Below, in pieces: positions 36,485 to 44,198 of a DNA stretch of 44,873 bases (its first letter is position 1; each line of letters opens with the position of its first letter). A model generated the notes under the pieces. The model did not search any database and was not told the DNA's origin. It saw only the letters and a program-made list of their open reading frames with translations. Origin of the DNA: Spirosoma fluviale (lineage in GTDB: Bacteria; Bacteroidota; Bacteroidia; Cytophagales; Cyclobacteriaceae); assembly GCA_945897085.1 (NCBI GenBank), contig CAMDEU010000008.1, forward strand, positions 1 to 44,873, given 5' to 3'. The position numbers and the translations under genes are program-made.

Positions 36485-37678
36485 TTACTCGAATAACTGT
36501 GGAGCAAACTGACTGAGGTACACCCTCCAGTTTCTCCAGGTATGTCCTCCTTCACTCTCTACGTAGGTGTGTGGCATTTTCATCCCGTTCAATTTGGCCA
36601 AATACTCCTGGTTTGCCTTGTAGAGGAAGTCGGTTTTGCCGATAGCGATCCAGTAGAGCTTGTAGCCATTGTCTTGTTGAGTCTTCAAGGTTTGGTCGAT
36701 ATTGCTGTATACGCGTCCGGTAGCGTCTTCACGCTCCATGATGGCGGCGGAAAATAAACCGATGTAATCAAAGGTGTTGGGGTAGTAGCGGGAGATGTGC
36801 ATCGTATGAAAACCGCCCATGGAAAGCCCTGCGACAGCGCGCTGCTTTTTGTCTGCCTTCACGCGGTAATTGCTTTCCACAAATCGGATGATGTCTTCAA
36901 ATGCGCCTTCGTAGGTGCCATCCATCGTTTTTGGGATCATAAACTGGGGCTTGTAGAAGTTTTTGCTTCCCTCACCTGGCGCTCCATCTTGAATGACATT
37001 GCCATTAGGCATCACAACGAGCATCGGTTTGGCCTTGCCTTCAGCAATCAGGTTATCCAGAATCTGAGCGGTGCGACCCAAGTTGATCCAGGCTTCCTCA
37101 TCACCTCCAGCTCCATGTAGGAGGTAGAGGACAGGGTAATTTTCCTTGGAAGTTTCGTACCCAGGAGGGGTGTACACCGTCAATCTTCTATCCATGCCTA
37201 GGCCTGGGGAATCGTACCATCTTCGACTCACGGTACCGTGTGGAATGTCATTGGTTTTGTACAGGTCACCTTGTCCTCCACCGATTAAGAAGAAGTTGGT
37301 GGCCGTGCCCACATCTCGGATCAAGAAGGGATTGCTAGGATCGGTAGCGGTAAAGCCATCCACCACGAAGGAGTAGGCATAGAGTTCAGGGTTAAGCACG
37401 GTGGTTTTCAAGGACCAAACTCCATTGGCATCTTTGGTGAGTGTAGCCTTTCCTGGCCCATCCATTTGACCCATGGGGGTGTCCATTTTCACAGAAGGAA
37501 GAAAATCCCCGGTTACCTGTACTGCCTGTGCATTGGGAGCAAAGAGGCGGAACGTGACCGTGTTATCGGTATTAACTTCAGGGGAAACAATGTTTTGAGC
37601 TTGGAAAAGGGCTTCTTGTGCAGAAGCGGCAAATCCAAAAAATAGACTACTCATCAGCAGGGTGATAATTTTTTTCAT
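36485..37678 (-). CDS. Exported CE1-type esterase with N-terminal Ig-like domain
   Basis: A 397-residue protein with a signal peptide (about 1-20, ending ASAQE). Residues 30-130 form an early-set immunoglobulin-like domain of the type found before glycan-acting enzymes (VTFRLFAPNAQAVQVTGDF). The catalytic domain, esterase D/feruloyl esterase-like, has the oxyanion region YLLHGAGG (His188) and the nucleophile Ser286 in GLSMGG, and a C-terminal ESEGGHTWRNWRVYL with the catalytic His. It probably removes acetyl, feruloyl or similar groups from plant or algal polysaccharides. It is followed 13 bases later by a membrane protein gene. Confidence 0.9.
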   Translation of the reverse strand: MKKIITLLMSSLFFGFAASAQEALFQAQNIVSPEVNTDNTVTFRLFAPNAQAVQVTGDFLPSVKMDTPMGQMDGPGKATLTKDANGVWSLKTTVLNPELYAYSFVVDGFTATDPSNPFLIRDVGTATNFFLIGGGQGDLYKTNDIPHGTVSRRWYDSPGLGMDRRLTVYTPPGYETSKENYPVLYLLHGAGGDEEAWINLGRTAQILDNLIAEGKAKPMLVVMPNGNVIQDGAPGEGSKNFYKPQFMIPKTMDGTYEGAFEDIIRFVESNYRVKADKKQRAVAGLSMGGFHTMHISRYYPNTFDYIGLFSAAIMEREDATGRVYSNIDQTLKTQQDNGYKLYWIAIGKTDFLYKANQEYLAKLNGMKMPHTYVESEGGHTWRNWRVYLSQFAPQLFE

Positions 37679-37856
37679 AATGGGTTCGTGTTTGAGCTTG
37701 GTTTCAAGTTAAGCAATGACCGAGTAACTGCAAGGAGAATTTCTTTGAGTGGTTTTAAGGAAAAAGGTAAAAGGAATGAATGAAGACAAAGAAGGTGATT
37801 GACGCTTTAATTTCTGTATCTTTAATTAGTTGGCTTTTAACTCAAAAATTAACAAG

Positions 37857-38081
37857 ATGAGAATCCTATCCTTGAAACTGACCCCGCTCCAATTTAAAGA
37901 AATTGAGGAGAATGCTGCAACTAAGGGAATTTCAAAGGAAAAGTACAGCATAGAAGCCTTGGAGGTTTACAATGGCTACACTAAGCGAGAAATGTTGGCC
38001 AATGCTTTTGCTAAGGCAAGTGCTCTTGGACGAGCATCTTCCATGGAAATTAATGCTGAATTTGATCAGTTGATTGAATAG
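37857..38081 (+). CDS. Small protein, ribbon-helix-helix antitoxin-like
   Basis: A 74-residue protein beginning MRILSLKLTPLQFKEIEENA, where a beta strand then helix suggests a ribbon-helix-helix fold of the kind used by antitoxins that pair with PIN toxins. The longer helix (KREMLANAFAKASALGRASS) would be the toxin-binding part. I chose the ATG at 37857; the frame also extends to a TTG at 37830. No toxin gene follows within the 100 bases downstream, so it is an orphan or not an antitoxin. I do not recognise a specific family. Confidence 0.5.
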   Translation: MRILSLKLTPLQFKEIEENAATKGISKEKYSIEALEVYNGYTKREMLANAFAKASALGRASSMEINAEFDQLIE

Positions 38082-38189
38082 GAGAAGCTTACTGGATAGG
38101 AGTAGCTCAAACGCATAATTTCCTTTGTTCATTTGGGTAAATCTTGGCAAGGTTGACTAATCCACAAGGAAAGGACAACTGTTTACTCT

Positions 38190-38429
38190 TTACTTTTTAG
38201 GATTTAAAAATTCTTCTCGGGTGATCAGGTTAGCCGGATCATTTGATTCTTCCAAGGATAAAAAAATATCAGCTTTAGTTTCCTTCGGTAACTCTCTCCA
38301 TAGTTTCCCCGCGGGGGTAGTTTTCCGAAGCAGAAGAAAATCTCGAAGAGTGGTTAACAATTGCTCATTTTCAATCTCCTCAATGAGTTGGTGTAGCGAT
38401 GATTTTAAGTTAGCTGTCATGGAACTCAT
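38190..38429 (-). CDS. Small hypothetical protein, possible addiction-module antitoxin
   Basis: A 79-residue acidic protein. It begins MSSMTANLKSSLHQLIEEIE, with NEQLLTTLRDFLLLR, then WRELPKETKADIFLSLEESNDP and ITREEFLNPKK. Helical start and acidic, LSLEES-rich tail are the form of many small antitoxins that precede RelE-type toxins in Bacteroidota. No toxin frame follows in the 100 bases downstream. It converges with the small gene at 37857-38081. An ATG three codons in (38420) is an alternative start. Confidence 0.5.
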   Translation of the reverse strand: MSSMTANLKSSLHQLIEEIENEQLLTTLRDFLLLRKTTPAGKLWRELPKETKADIFLSLEESNDPANLITREEFLNPKK

Positions 38430-38534
38430 TGTTTACCTTTAATTTACCAAATAAAGGAGATGTAAAAGCCTAACAGTGAAAAAAAATTTCGACTAGTTCT
38501 ATTTTCCTGCTTTCGGATCTTCTAAAAAACTTCA

Positions 38535-38566
38535 TTTGCCAATCCCCGCCTACCCAAGTATCTTTG
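38535..38566 (+). promoter_or_regulatory. Bacteroidota promoter for aguBA
   Basis: TTTG at 38535-38538 and TATCTTTG at 38559-38566 are separated by 20 bases, matching the -33/-7 arrangement of Bacteroidota housekeeping promoters. The -7 box ends 24 bases before the GTG at 38590, which argues against translation from the upstream TTG at 38536. Confidence 0.75.
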
Positions 38567-38589
38567 CCCCTCAAGTAATTCCTAACGCC

Positions 38590-39465
38590 GTGGCTAATAA
38601 AACTGTCAATGTAGGTTTGGTCCAACTTTCCTGTACCGGGAATCCGACCGAAAACATGCAAAAAACTACTGCAGGCATTCGCGCTGCTGCCCAGAAAGGG
38701 GCACAAGTCGTGGTCTTGCAAGAGCTCTTTCGCTCTCGCTACTTCTGCGATGTGGAGGACTATGCCAACTTTAACCTGGCCGAAGCCATTCCTGGTCCTT
38801 CGACGGAAACCCTAGGCGCGCTAGCCAAGGAACTCGGCGTAGTCATTGTCGCTTCCCTATTTGAAAAACGTGCCGAAGGCTTGTACCACAACACCACCGC
38901 GGTCCTTGATGCGGACGGAACTTACCTCGGTAAGTACCGCAAAATGCACATCCCTGACGATCCCGGCTATTACGAGAAATTTTACTTTACGCCTGGAGAC
39001 TTGGGCTACAAGGTTTTTGCAACCCAATTTGGAAAGATCGGAGTCCTCATCTGCTGGGACCAGTGGTACCCAGAGGCAGCCCGCATTACTTCCTTGATGG
39101 GTGCTGATTTTTTGGTGTACCCCACGGCCATTGGCTGGGCCAAGGCTCAAGATGCCGCTACCAATGAGGAGCAATACGGTGCCTGGCAGACCATTCAGCG
39201 ATCCCATGCCGTAGCGAATGGTATTCCTGTGGTGTCGGTCAACCGTACCGGCGAGGAAGGAGCCATGCAATTCTGGGGTGGTTCCTTCGTGGCCAACCCC
39301 TTTGGTTCTGTGATTTATCAGGCCCCGCACCTTGAAGAAGAAGTTCACGTAGAAACCTTGGATCTGAGCGGTTCTGACCGCTACCGTACGCACTGGCCAT
39401 TTTTACGGGACCGAAGAATTGATTCCTATGGCCCGATCACCAAGCGTTTTCTTGACGAAGAATAA
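38590..39465 (+). CDS. aguB: N-carbamoylputrescine amidase
   Basis: A 291-residue nitrilase-superfamily enzyme that hydrolyses N-carbamoylputrescine to putrescine. With the GTG start at 38590, the triad is Glu45 (VVLQELF), Lys118 (KYRKMHIPD) and Cys155 (LICWDQWYPEAAR). IPDDPGYYEKFYFTPGD and GEEGAMQFWGGSF match plant and bacterial AguB closely. The frame is open to a TTG at 38536, but that segment (residues PIPAYPSIFAPQ) contains the promoter and has no family similarity. The agmatine deiminase gene follows three bases after the stop, so the operon converts agmatine to putrescine. Confidence 0.95.
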   Translation: MANKTVNVGLVQLSCTGNPTENMQKTTAGIRAAAQKGAQVVVLQELFRSRYFCDVEDYANFNLAEAIPGPSTETLGALAKELGVVIVASLFEKRAEGLYHNTTAVLDADGTYLGKYRKMHIPDDPGYYEKFYFTPGDLGYKVFATQFGKIGVLICWDQWYPEAARITSLMGADFLVYPTAIGWAKAQDAATNEEQYGAWQTIQRSHAVANGIPVVSVNRTGEEGAMQFWGGSFVANPFGSVIYQAPHLEEEVHVETLDLSGSDRYRTHWPFLRDRRIDSYGPITKRFLDEE

Positions 39466-39468
39466 ACC

Positions 39469-40542
39469 ATGCAGGACCTTTTCCAACTGGCCCAAAGTGG
39501 AGCGGTAATACCCGCATCCCTCGGCTACTATTTTCCGGCAGAGTTTGCTGCCCAAGAGGCTATGTGGCTAAGCTGGCCCCACAAAGAAGAGAGCTGGCCG
39601 GGCAAAATCGAGACCATCTACGCCCCCTATAGCCAGTTTGTAGCCGAAGTAGCCCAAGAGCAGCGCGTGCATATCAACGTGGCCGACGAAGCTATGAAAA
39701 GCCAGGCCATCCAACACCTGCAGCGAGCAGGAGCCAAGATGGATCGCATCTTGTTTCACTTTTTCTCGACCAACGATGCCTGGTGTCGTGACCATGGACC
39801 GGCATTCTTGATCAATCCTGCTGCCGCCACACCCAAGGTGCTCGTAAAATGGAACTACAATGCCTGGGGAGAAAAATACCCTCCCCACGACTTAGATAAC
39901 CAGATTCCCATCCGCATCGCAGCCGAGTTAAATATTCCTTGTTTCACTCCCGGCATTGTCATGGAAGGGGGGTCGGTGGAATTCAATGGCAAGGGCACCT
40001 TACTTACCTCCAAGGCCTGCTTACTCAATCCCAACCGCAACCCGCACCTCAACCAGGAGCAAATCGAGCAGTACCTTTGCAACTACTATGGCGTGCGTCA
40101 CATTCTGTGGGTAGGGGACGGCATTCTTGGAGACGATACCGATGGGCATATTGATGACATCACCCGATTTGTGAATGCAGATACCGTCGTCACCGTAGTG
40201 GAAGAAAACAAAGCGGATGGGAATTACGAGATTTTGCAAGAAAACCTCCAGCTACTCCAGCAGATGCGTTTGGAAGATGGGAAGCAGTTGAACGTGGTCG
40301 AGCTCCCCATGCCTAGCCCAGTCATCTGGGAGGAGCAGCGACTTCCGGCTTCCTATGCCAATTTTTACATTGCCAATGAAGTGGTGGTGGTGCCTACCTT
40401 TCGAGACAAAAATGATCGGCGTGCCTTGGATATCTTATCCGGCTGTTTTCCTACCCGTCGGGTAGTGGGGATCGATAGTACCGACATCATTTGGGGATTG
40501 GGATCTTTCCATTGCTTGAGTCAGCAGGAACCAGCGGTATAA
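39469..40542 (+). CDS. aguA: Agmatine deiminase
   Basis: A 357-residue peptidyl-arginine-deiminase-family enzyme converting agmatine to N-carbamoylputrescine and ammonia, in the cytoplasm. The catalytic Cys349 sits in GSFHCLSQQEPA, and the pocket motifs include WLSWPHKEESWPG, WCRDHGPAFL, VMEGGSVEFNGKG and the His region GDDTDGHIDDITRF. Order and length are normal. It is the second gene of the aguB-aguA operon. No arginine decarboxylase lies in the window, so the source of agmatine is elsewhere or external. Confidence 0.96.
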   Translation: MQDLFQLAQSGAVIPASLGYYFPAEFAAQEAMWLSWPHKEESWPGKIETIYAPYSQFVAEVAQEQRVHINVADEAMKSQAIQHLQRAGAKMDRILFHFFSTNDAWCRDHGPAFLINPAAATPKVLVKWNYNAWGEKYPPHDLDNQIPIRIAAELNIPCFTPGIVMEGGSVEFNGKGTLLTSKACLLNPNRNPHLNQEQIEQYLCNYYGVRHILWVGDGILGDDTDGHIDDITRFVNADTVVTVVEENKADGNYEILQENLQLLQQMRLEDGKQLNVVELPMPSPVIWEEQRLPASYANFYIANEVVVVPTFRDKNDRRALDILSGCFPTRRVVGIDSTDIIWGLGSFHCLSQQEPAV

Positions 40543-40581
40543 CCTACGCTACGGTATATTGAGATAAATAAAAAAAAATAC

Positions 40582-40649
40582 TTAAAACCATCTCGGTTTA
40601 AATCCGTTTTAAAATTGATTTGTTTTGAACTAGCGATAGTCTAGTGTTC
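40582..40649 (+). promoter_or_regulatory. Operator-like dyads upstream of nadCAB
   Basis: Two dyads precede nadC. TTAAAAC (40582-40588) is inverted as GTTTTAA (40606-40612). A tighter one spans 40627-40649, with GAAC at the left end and GTTC at the right and an inner ACTAG/CTAGT pair. The second dyad ends 16 bases before a TAnnTTTG box at 40665-40672 (TAGATTTG), so it covers the place where a -33 element would lie. Confidence 0.45.
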
Positions 40650-40664
40650 TTTAATTACTCCTTT

Positions 40665-40672
40665 TAGATTTG
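40665..40672 (+). promoter_or_regulatory. Possible -7 box for nadCAB
   Basis: TAGATTTG matches TAnnTTTG and ends seven bases before the nadC ATG at 40679. If used, the leader would be almost absent, which is unusual and lowers confidence. Confidence 0.3.
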
Positions 40673-40678
40673 AGTTAA

Positions 40679-41542
40679 ATGGATCAAAAAACGAGCCCAA
40701 GGCTTACCGATTTAAAGTTATTTATTAACCGTGCATTAGATGAAGATGCGGGTCAATTGGGTGACGTCACGAGTTTAGCGACTGTAGCAGCAGATCAAAA
40801 AAGTCTGGCTCACTTTTTAGTCAAGGAAGATTGTTTACTAGCTGGAGTGGCCCTTGTCGAAGCGATTGCATTGGAAGTGGATCCGAATCTTGAGCCTGTT
40901 TTTTGGGTGAGGGATGGTGACTTGGTTTCAAAAAATCAAAAAATTGGCACCCTAACAGGAAATACCCGAAGTATCCTCTTGGCAGAACGCTTGATGCTGA
41001 ACTGCATGCAGCGCATGAGTGGAATTGCTACTAAGGTGAATCGCTTGAAGGAGCTTATAAAAGAATATCCTGCGGTAATTTTGGATACTCGAAAAACTAC
41101 ACCAAACTTTCGATTCGCGGAAAAATGGGCTGTTCAAATTGGAGGTGGAATAAACCATAGGTTTGGTTTGTACGATATGATTTTAATCAAGGACAATCAT
41201 ATTAAAGCTTCAGGATCCATCACCAAGGCTTTGTCTACTACGCAGGATTATTGCAAAGAGCATAAGCTAAATTTACCGGTACTTGTGGAGGTGAAAACTA
41301 GAGAAGAGCTTTTAGAAGCACTAACTGCCGATTGGGTCACTCGAATTCTCTTGGATAATATGTCTCCGAGCACCGTATCAGAGATGGTGAAGCTTACCCA
41401 AAAAAGAAAGCCCTTGGAAGTTTCTGGAGGTATTAATGAGCGAAATATTCAAGAATATGCGGCCACAGGAGTAGATTTCATTTCTATTGGAGATCTGACT
41501 CACCATATAGAATCTGTGGATATTTCTTTAAAAATTGAGTAA
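40679..41542 (+). CDS. nadC: Nicotinate-nucleotide pyrophosphorylase (carboxylating)
   Basis: A 287-residue cytoplasmic enzyme joining quinolinate to PRPP to give nicotinate mononucleotide, CO2 and pyrophosphate. Visible motifs are EDAGQLGDVTS near the start, RLMLNCMQRMSGIAT, the ILDTRKTTPNFRFAEKWAVQ active-site stretch, GGGINHRFGLYDMILIKDNH, and LLDNMSP before GGINERNIQEYAATGVDFIS. Length is normal. It heads the nadC-nadA-nadB operon; nadA begins three bases after its stop. An operator-like dyad lies upstream. Confidence 0.98.
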   Translation: MDQKTSPRLTDLKLFINRALDEDAGQLGDVTSLATVAADQKSLAHFLVKEDCLLAGVALVEAIALEVDPNLEPVFWVRDGDLVSKNQKIGTLTGNTRSILLAERLMLNCMQRMSGIATKVNRLKELIKEYPAVILDTRKTTPNFRFAEKWAVQIGGGINHRFGLYDMILIKDNHIKASGSITKALSTTQDYCKEHKLNLPVLVEVKTREELLEALTADWVTRILLDNMSPSTVSEMVKLTQKRKPLEVSGGINERNIQEYAATGVDFISIGDLTHHIESVDISLKIE

Positions 41543-41545
41543 CGG

Positions 41546-42535
41546 ATGCACAACATGACAATACAAGAAGAGGTACAACAATTTGGATACGTAACAAAAT
41601 CTTTACCAGCTGGTATAGATGTAAAAGGAAAGATTTTTCGATTAAAACAAGAGAAAAATGCAGTTATTCTCGCTCACTATTATGTTGCGGATGAAATTCA
41701 GGCAATTGCGGATTTTGTTGGAGATAGTTTTGCACTGGCTCAGTATTCCCAGAAAGTTAATGCAGACATGATTGTCTTCTGTGGGGTACATTTCATGGCA
41801 GAAACAGCAAAAATTCTAAATCCTAGAATTAAAGTGGTATTGCCTGATTTACATGCAGGCTGTTCCTTGGCGGATGCAGCTCCTGAGGAGGAATTTCGTG
41901 TTTTTAAAGCGCAACACCCAGAAGCTGTCGTAGTAAGTTACATCAATTGTACTGCTGCAGTCAAGGCGATGAGCGATTACATTTGTACTTCATCCAACGC
42001 CGTTTCAGTGGTGAAATCAATTCCTGGGGATAAGGAAATTATTTTTGCTCCCGATGGGAATTTAGGTAGGTATGTTTCCAAAGTGACTGGTAGAAAGATG
42101 CATATTTGGGATGGAGCCTGCATAGTTCATGTGAATATATCAGAAGCCAAGCTAGTACAATTGATGAAAAGTCAGCCTGATGCCCAATTAATAGCACATC
42201 CTGAATGCCAAAGTTCTATTTTGGATAAAGCTCAATTTATAGGGTCTACAAAAGCGTTGATTGACTACGTTCAAAACTCAACACATTCCACTTTTATTGT
42301 AGCTACCGAGGCAGGGATTCTCTACAAGATGAGAGAGGCGGCCCCTGGAAAAAAGATTTTTCCAGCCCCTGCTATGGAAAATAATACCTGTGCTTGTGCG
42401 GAGTGTCCCTACATGAAAATGAATACGTTGGAGAAGGTATACAATGCCATGCATTTCGAAGCACCTCAAATTCAAATTGAGCCACATATTCAAGAAGGAG
42501 CCTTGAAGGCTTTACACAATATGTTATCCATCTAA
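41546..42535 (+). CDS. nadA: Quinolinate synthase
   Basis: A 329-residue iron-sulfur enzyme condensing iminoaspartate with dihydroxyacetone phosphate to quinolinate. The cluster cysteines are expected in FCGVHFMAETAK, HPECQSS and CAECPYMKMNTLEK. The motifs ILAHYYVADEIQAIADFVGDS and VSYINCTAAVKAMSDYICTS are typical. The ATG at 41546 leaves three bases after nadC, with an in-frame Met at residue 4 as an alternative start. The stop codon is followed directly by the nadB ATG with no gap, so the two are probably translationally coupled and expressed in step. Confidence 0.98.
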   Translation: MHNMTIQEEVQQFGYVTKSLPAGIDVKGKIFRLKQEKNAVILAHYYVADEIQAIADFVGDSFALAQYSQKVNADMIVFCGVHFMAETAKILNPRIKVVLPDLHAGCSLADAAPEEEFRVFKAQHPEAVVVSYINCTAAVKAMSDYICTSSNAVSVVKSIPGDKEIIFAPDGNLGRYVSKVTGRKMHIWDGACIVHVNISEAKLVQLMKSQPDAQLIAHPECQSSILDKAQFIGSTKALIDYVQNSTHSTFIVATEAGILYKMREAAPGKKIFPAPAMENNTCACAECPYMKMNTLEKVYNAMHFEAPQIQIEPHIQEGALKALHNMLSI

Positions 42536-44086
42536 ATGGACAAAATTCAGGATCATTACGATGTGGTTATTGTAGGAACGGGTGTTGCAGGTTTAGCAAC
42601 TGCAATTTACCTCGCTGAACACTGCCAGGCGACCAAGCAGGAGTTCAGCATCTTACTTTTGACCAAATCTTCTATTAACGCAACTAATACGCAGTGGGCC
42701 CAAGGCGGTATCGCCTCAGTTGCCCTCGAAAGCGATAGCTTTGCAGCACATGTGGACGATACCCTGGCTGCAGGGGCTTTCAAAAATAAGCAGGATGTTG
42801 TAGAAACGGTTGTGCAGAATGCCCCTCAAGCCTTAAAGGATCTCCTCCGTTGGGGAATTTCGTTTGATAAAAATGCTGAAGGAACCTTTGATTTAGTAAA
42901 AGAAGGTGGGCATAGTCAAAAGCGAATTTGGCATTATCAAGATTCAACGGGAGCAGCATTGCAAGCTACCTTGGTCACACGAATCCATCAATTGTCTTTC
43001 ATCACTTTTCTAGAAGATACGGCCCTTGTTCAAGTTCAAAAAGATTCTAATTCTGGGTTTCATCTCCAACTGGTAGCGAAGGAAAAACTAGATCAAATTA
43101 ATTCACTCTACCTAGTAATTGCTACAGGTGGGCTTGGGATGTTGTATTCCAAAACAACCAATCAATCCATCGCAACAGGCGATGGCTACCTCTTGGGCAA
43201 ACACCTAGGAGCACGATTACGAGATATATCCTACATCCAATTTCATCCTACAGGACTGGTTGAAGAGGATTCCTCCACAACTTTTTTAATTACAGAAGCT
43301 CTTAGAGGAGCAGGTGCCATCGTAAGGAATACGAAAGGAAAAGATTTTCTCAAATCTTACGACAGTAGAGGTTCATTAGCTCCGCGCGATATTGTTTCTC
43401 GTGGGATTTGGATGGAGATGAAAAATAGTGGAGAACCACACGTGTTTCTGGATGCAACTAGCTTAGATTCATCTTTCCTCAGTTCCCATTTTCCGAATAT
43501 TATAAGAGAATGTAGTGCAAGGATTGGAGTGGATATCACAAAAGATTGGATTCCCGTTATTCCTGTGCAACACTATTCTTGCGGAGGAATTCAGGTAGGG
43601 CCCTCTGGAGAAGTAGCCGAAGTACCGGGGCTTTATGCAGTAGGCGAAGTGTCTTCGACTGGATTACATGGAGCTAATCGACTGGCTTCCAATTCTTTAT
43701 TGGAGGGATTGGTATTTGCCAAACGTTGCGCAGAAGCAATTTCTTTATCCCCTTCACCTGTGCTGAAATCCCCCTCACAATTTAAATTCTCACCAATCAA
43801 ACTAAAAAAAATCGACCGTAACCTGCTGCAGGCCTACCTCACAGAGTTTGCTGGAATTGAAAAAAATACGGAGGGATTGATGAAAGGTTTAAACCAATTA
43901 CTTACTCATTACCACGAAGCAGATGAATTGGATCATTGGAACGTACTGGATTGGGAAAATAACATTCTTTATGAGTTGGGTGTCTGCGTGTTTGAAGATG
44001 CCTTAGCACAAACTGCCAATTCAGGGGTCTTTTTTAATCGAGATTTAGCCTCGGGCTTACTTTCCTCCAGCCTTTCTGAAAATTAA
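42536..44086 (+). CDS. nadB: L-aspartate oxidase
   Basis: A 516-residue FAD enzyme oxidising L-aspartate to iminoaspartate, which NadA uses. The FAD site is VVIVGTGVAGLATAIYLAE near the N terminus, then NTQWAQGGIA, ISYIQFHPTGL and the active-site segment RGSLAPRDIVSRGI. Near the end of the flavin domain is HGANRLASNSLLEGLVF. The C-terminal succinate-dehydrogenase-like helical domain is present but ends without extra sequence. The gene starts immediately at the nadA stop and closes the nadCAB operon. Confidence 0.97.
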   Translation: MDKIQDHYDVVIVGTGVAGLATAIYLAEHCQATKQEFSILLLTKSSINATNTQWAQGGIASVALESDSFAAHVDDTLAAGAFKNKQDVVETVVQNAPQALKDLLRWGISFDKNAEGTFDLVKEGGHSQKRIWHYQDSTGAALQATLVTRIHQLSFITFLEDTALVQVQKDSNSGFHLQLVAKEKLDQINSLYLVIATGGLGMLYSKTTNQSIATGDGYLLGKHLGARLRDISYIQFHPTGLVEEDSSTTFLITEALRGAGAIVRNTKGKDFLKSYDSRGSLAPRDIVSRGIWMEMKNSGEPHVFLDATSLDSSFLSSHFPNIIRECSARIGVDITKDWIPVIPVQHYSCGGIQVGPSGEVAEVPGLYAVGEVSSTGLHGANRLASNSLLEGLVFAKRCAEAISLSPSPVLKSPSQFKFSPIKLKKIDRNLLQAYLTEFAGIEKNTEGLMKGLNQLLTHYHEADELDHWNVLDWENNILYELGVCVFEDALAQTANSGVFFNRDLASGLLSSSLSEN

Positions 44087-44198
44087 ATAAAAGCTGTTTT
44101 AAGGATACATTTACCTGCTACATAAAAAGTATCTTTCCTATTCTTGGGTTCACTAAACAAATTCCAGTTCTTTGCGCTTTAGTTTTCAAATCATTGTC

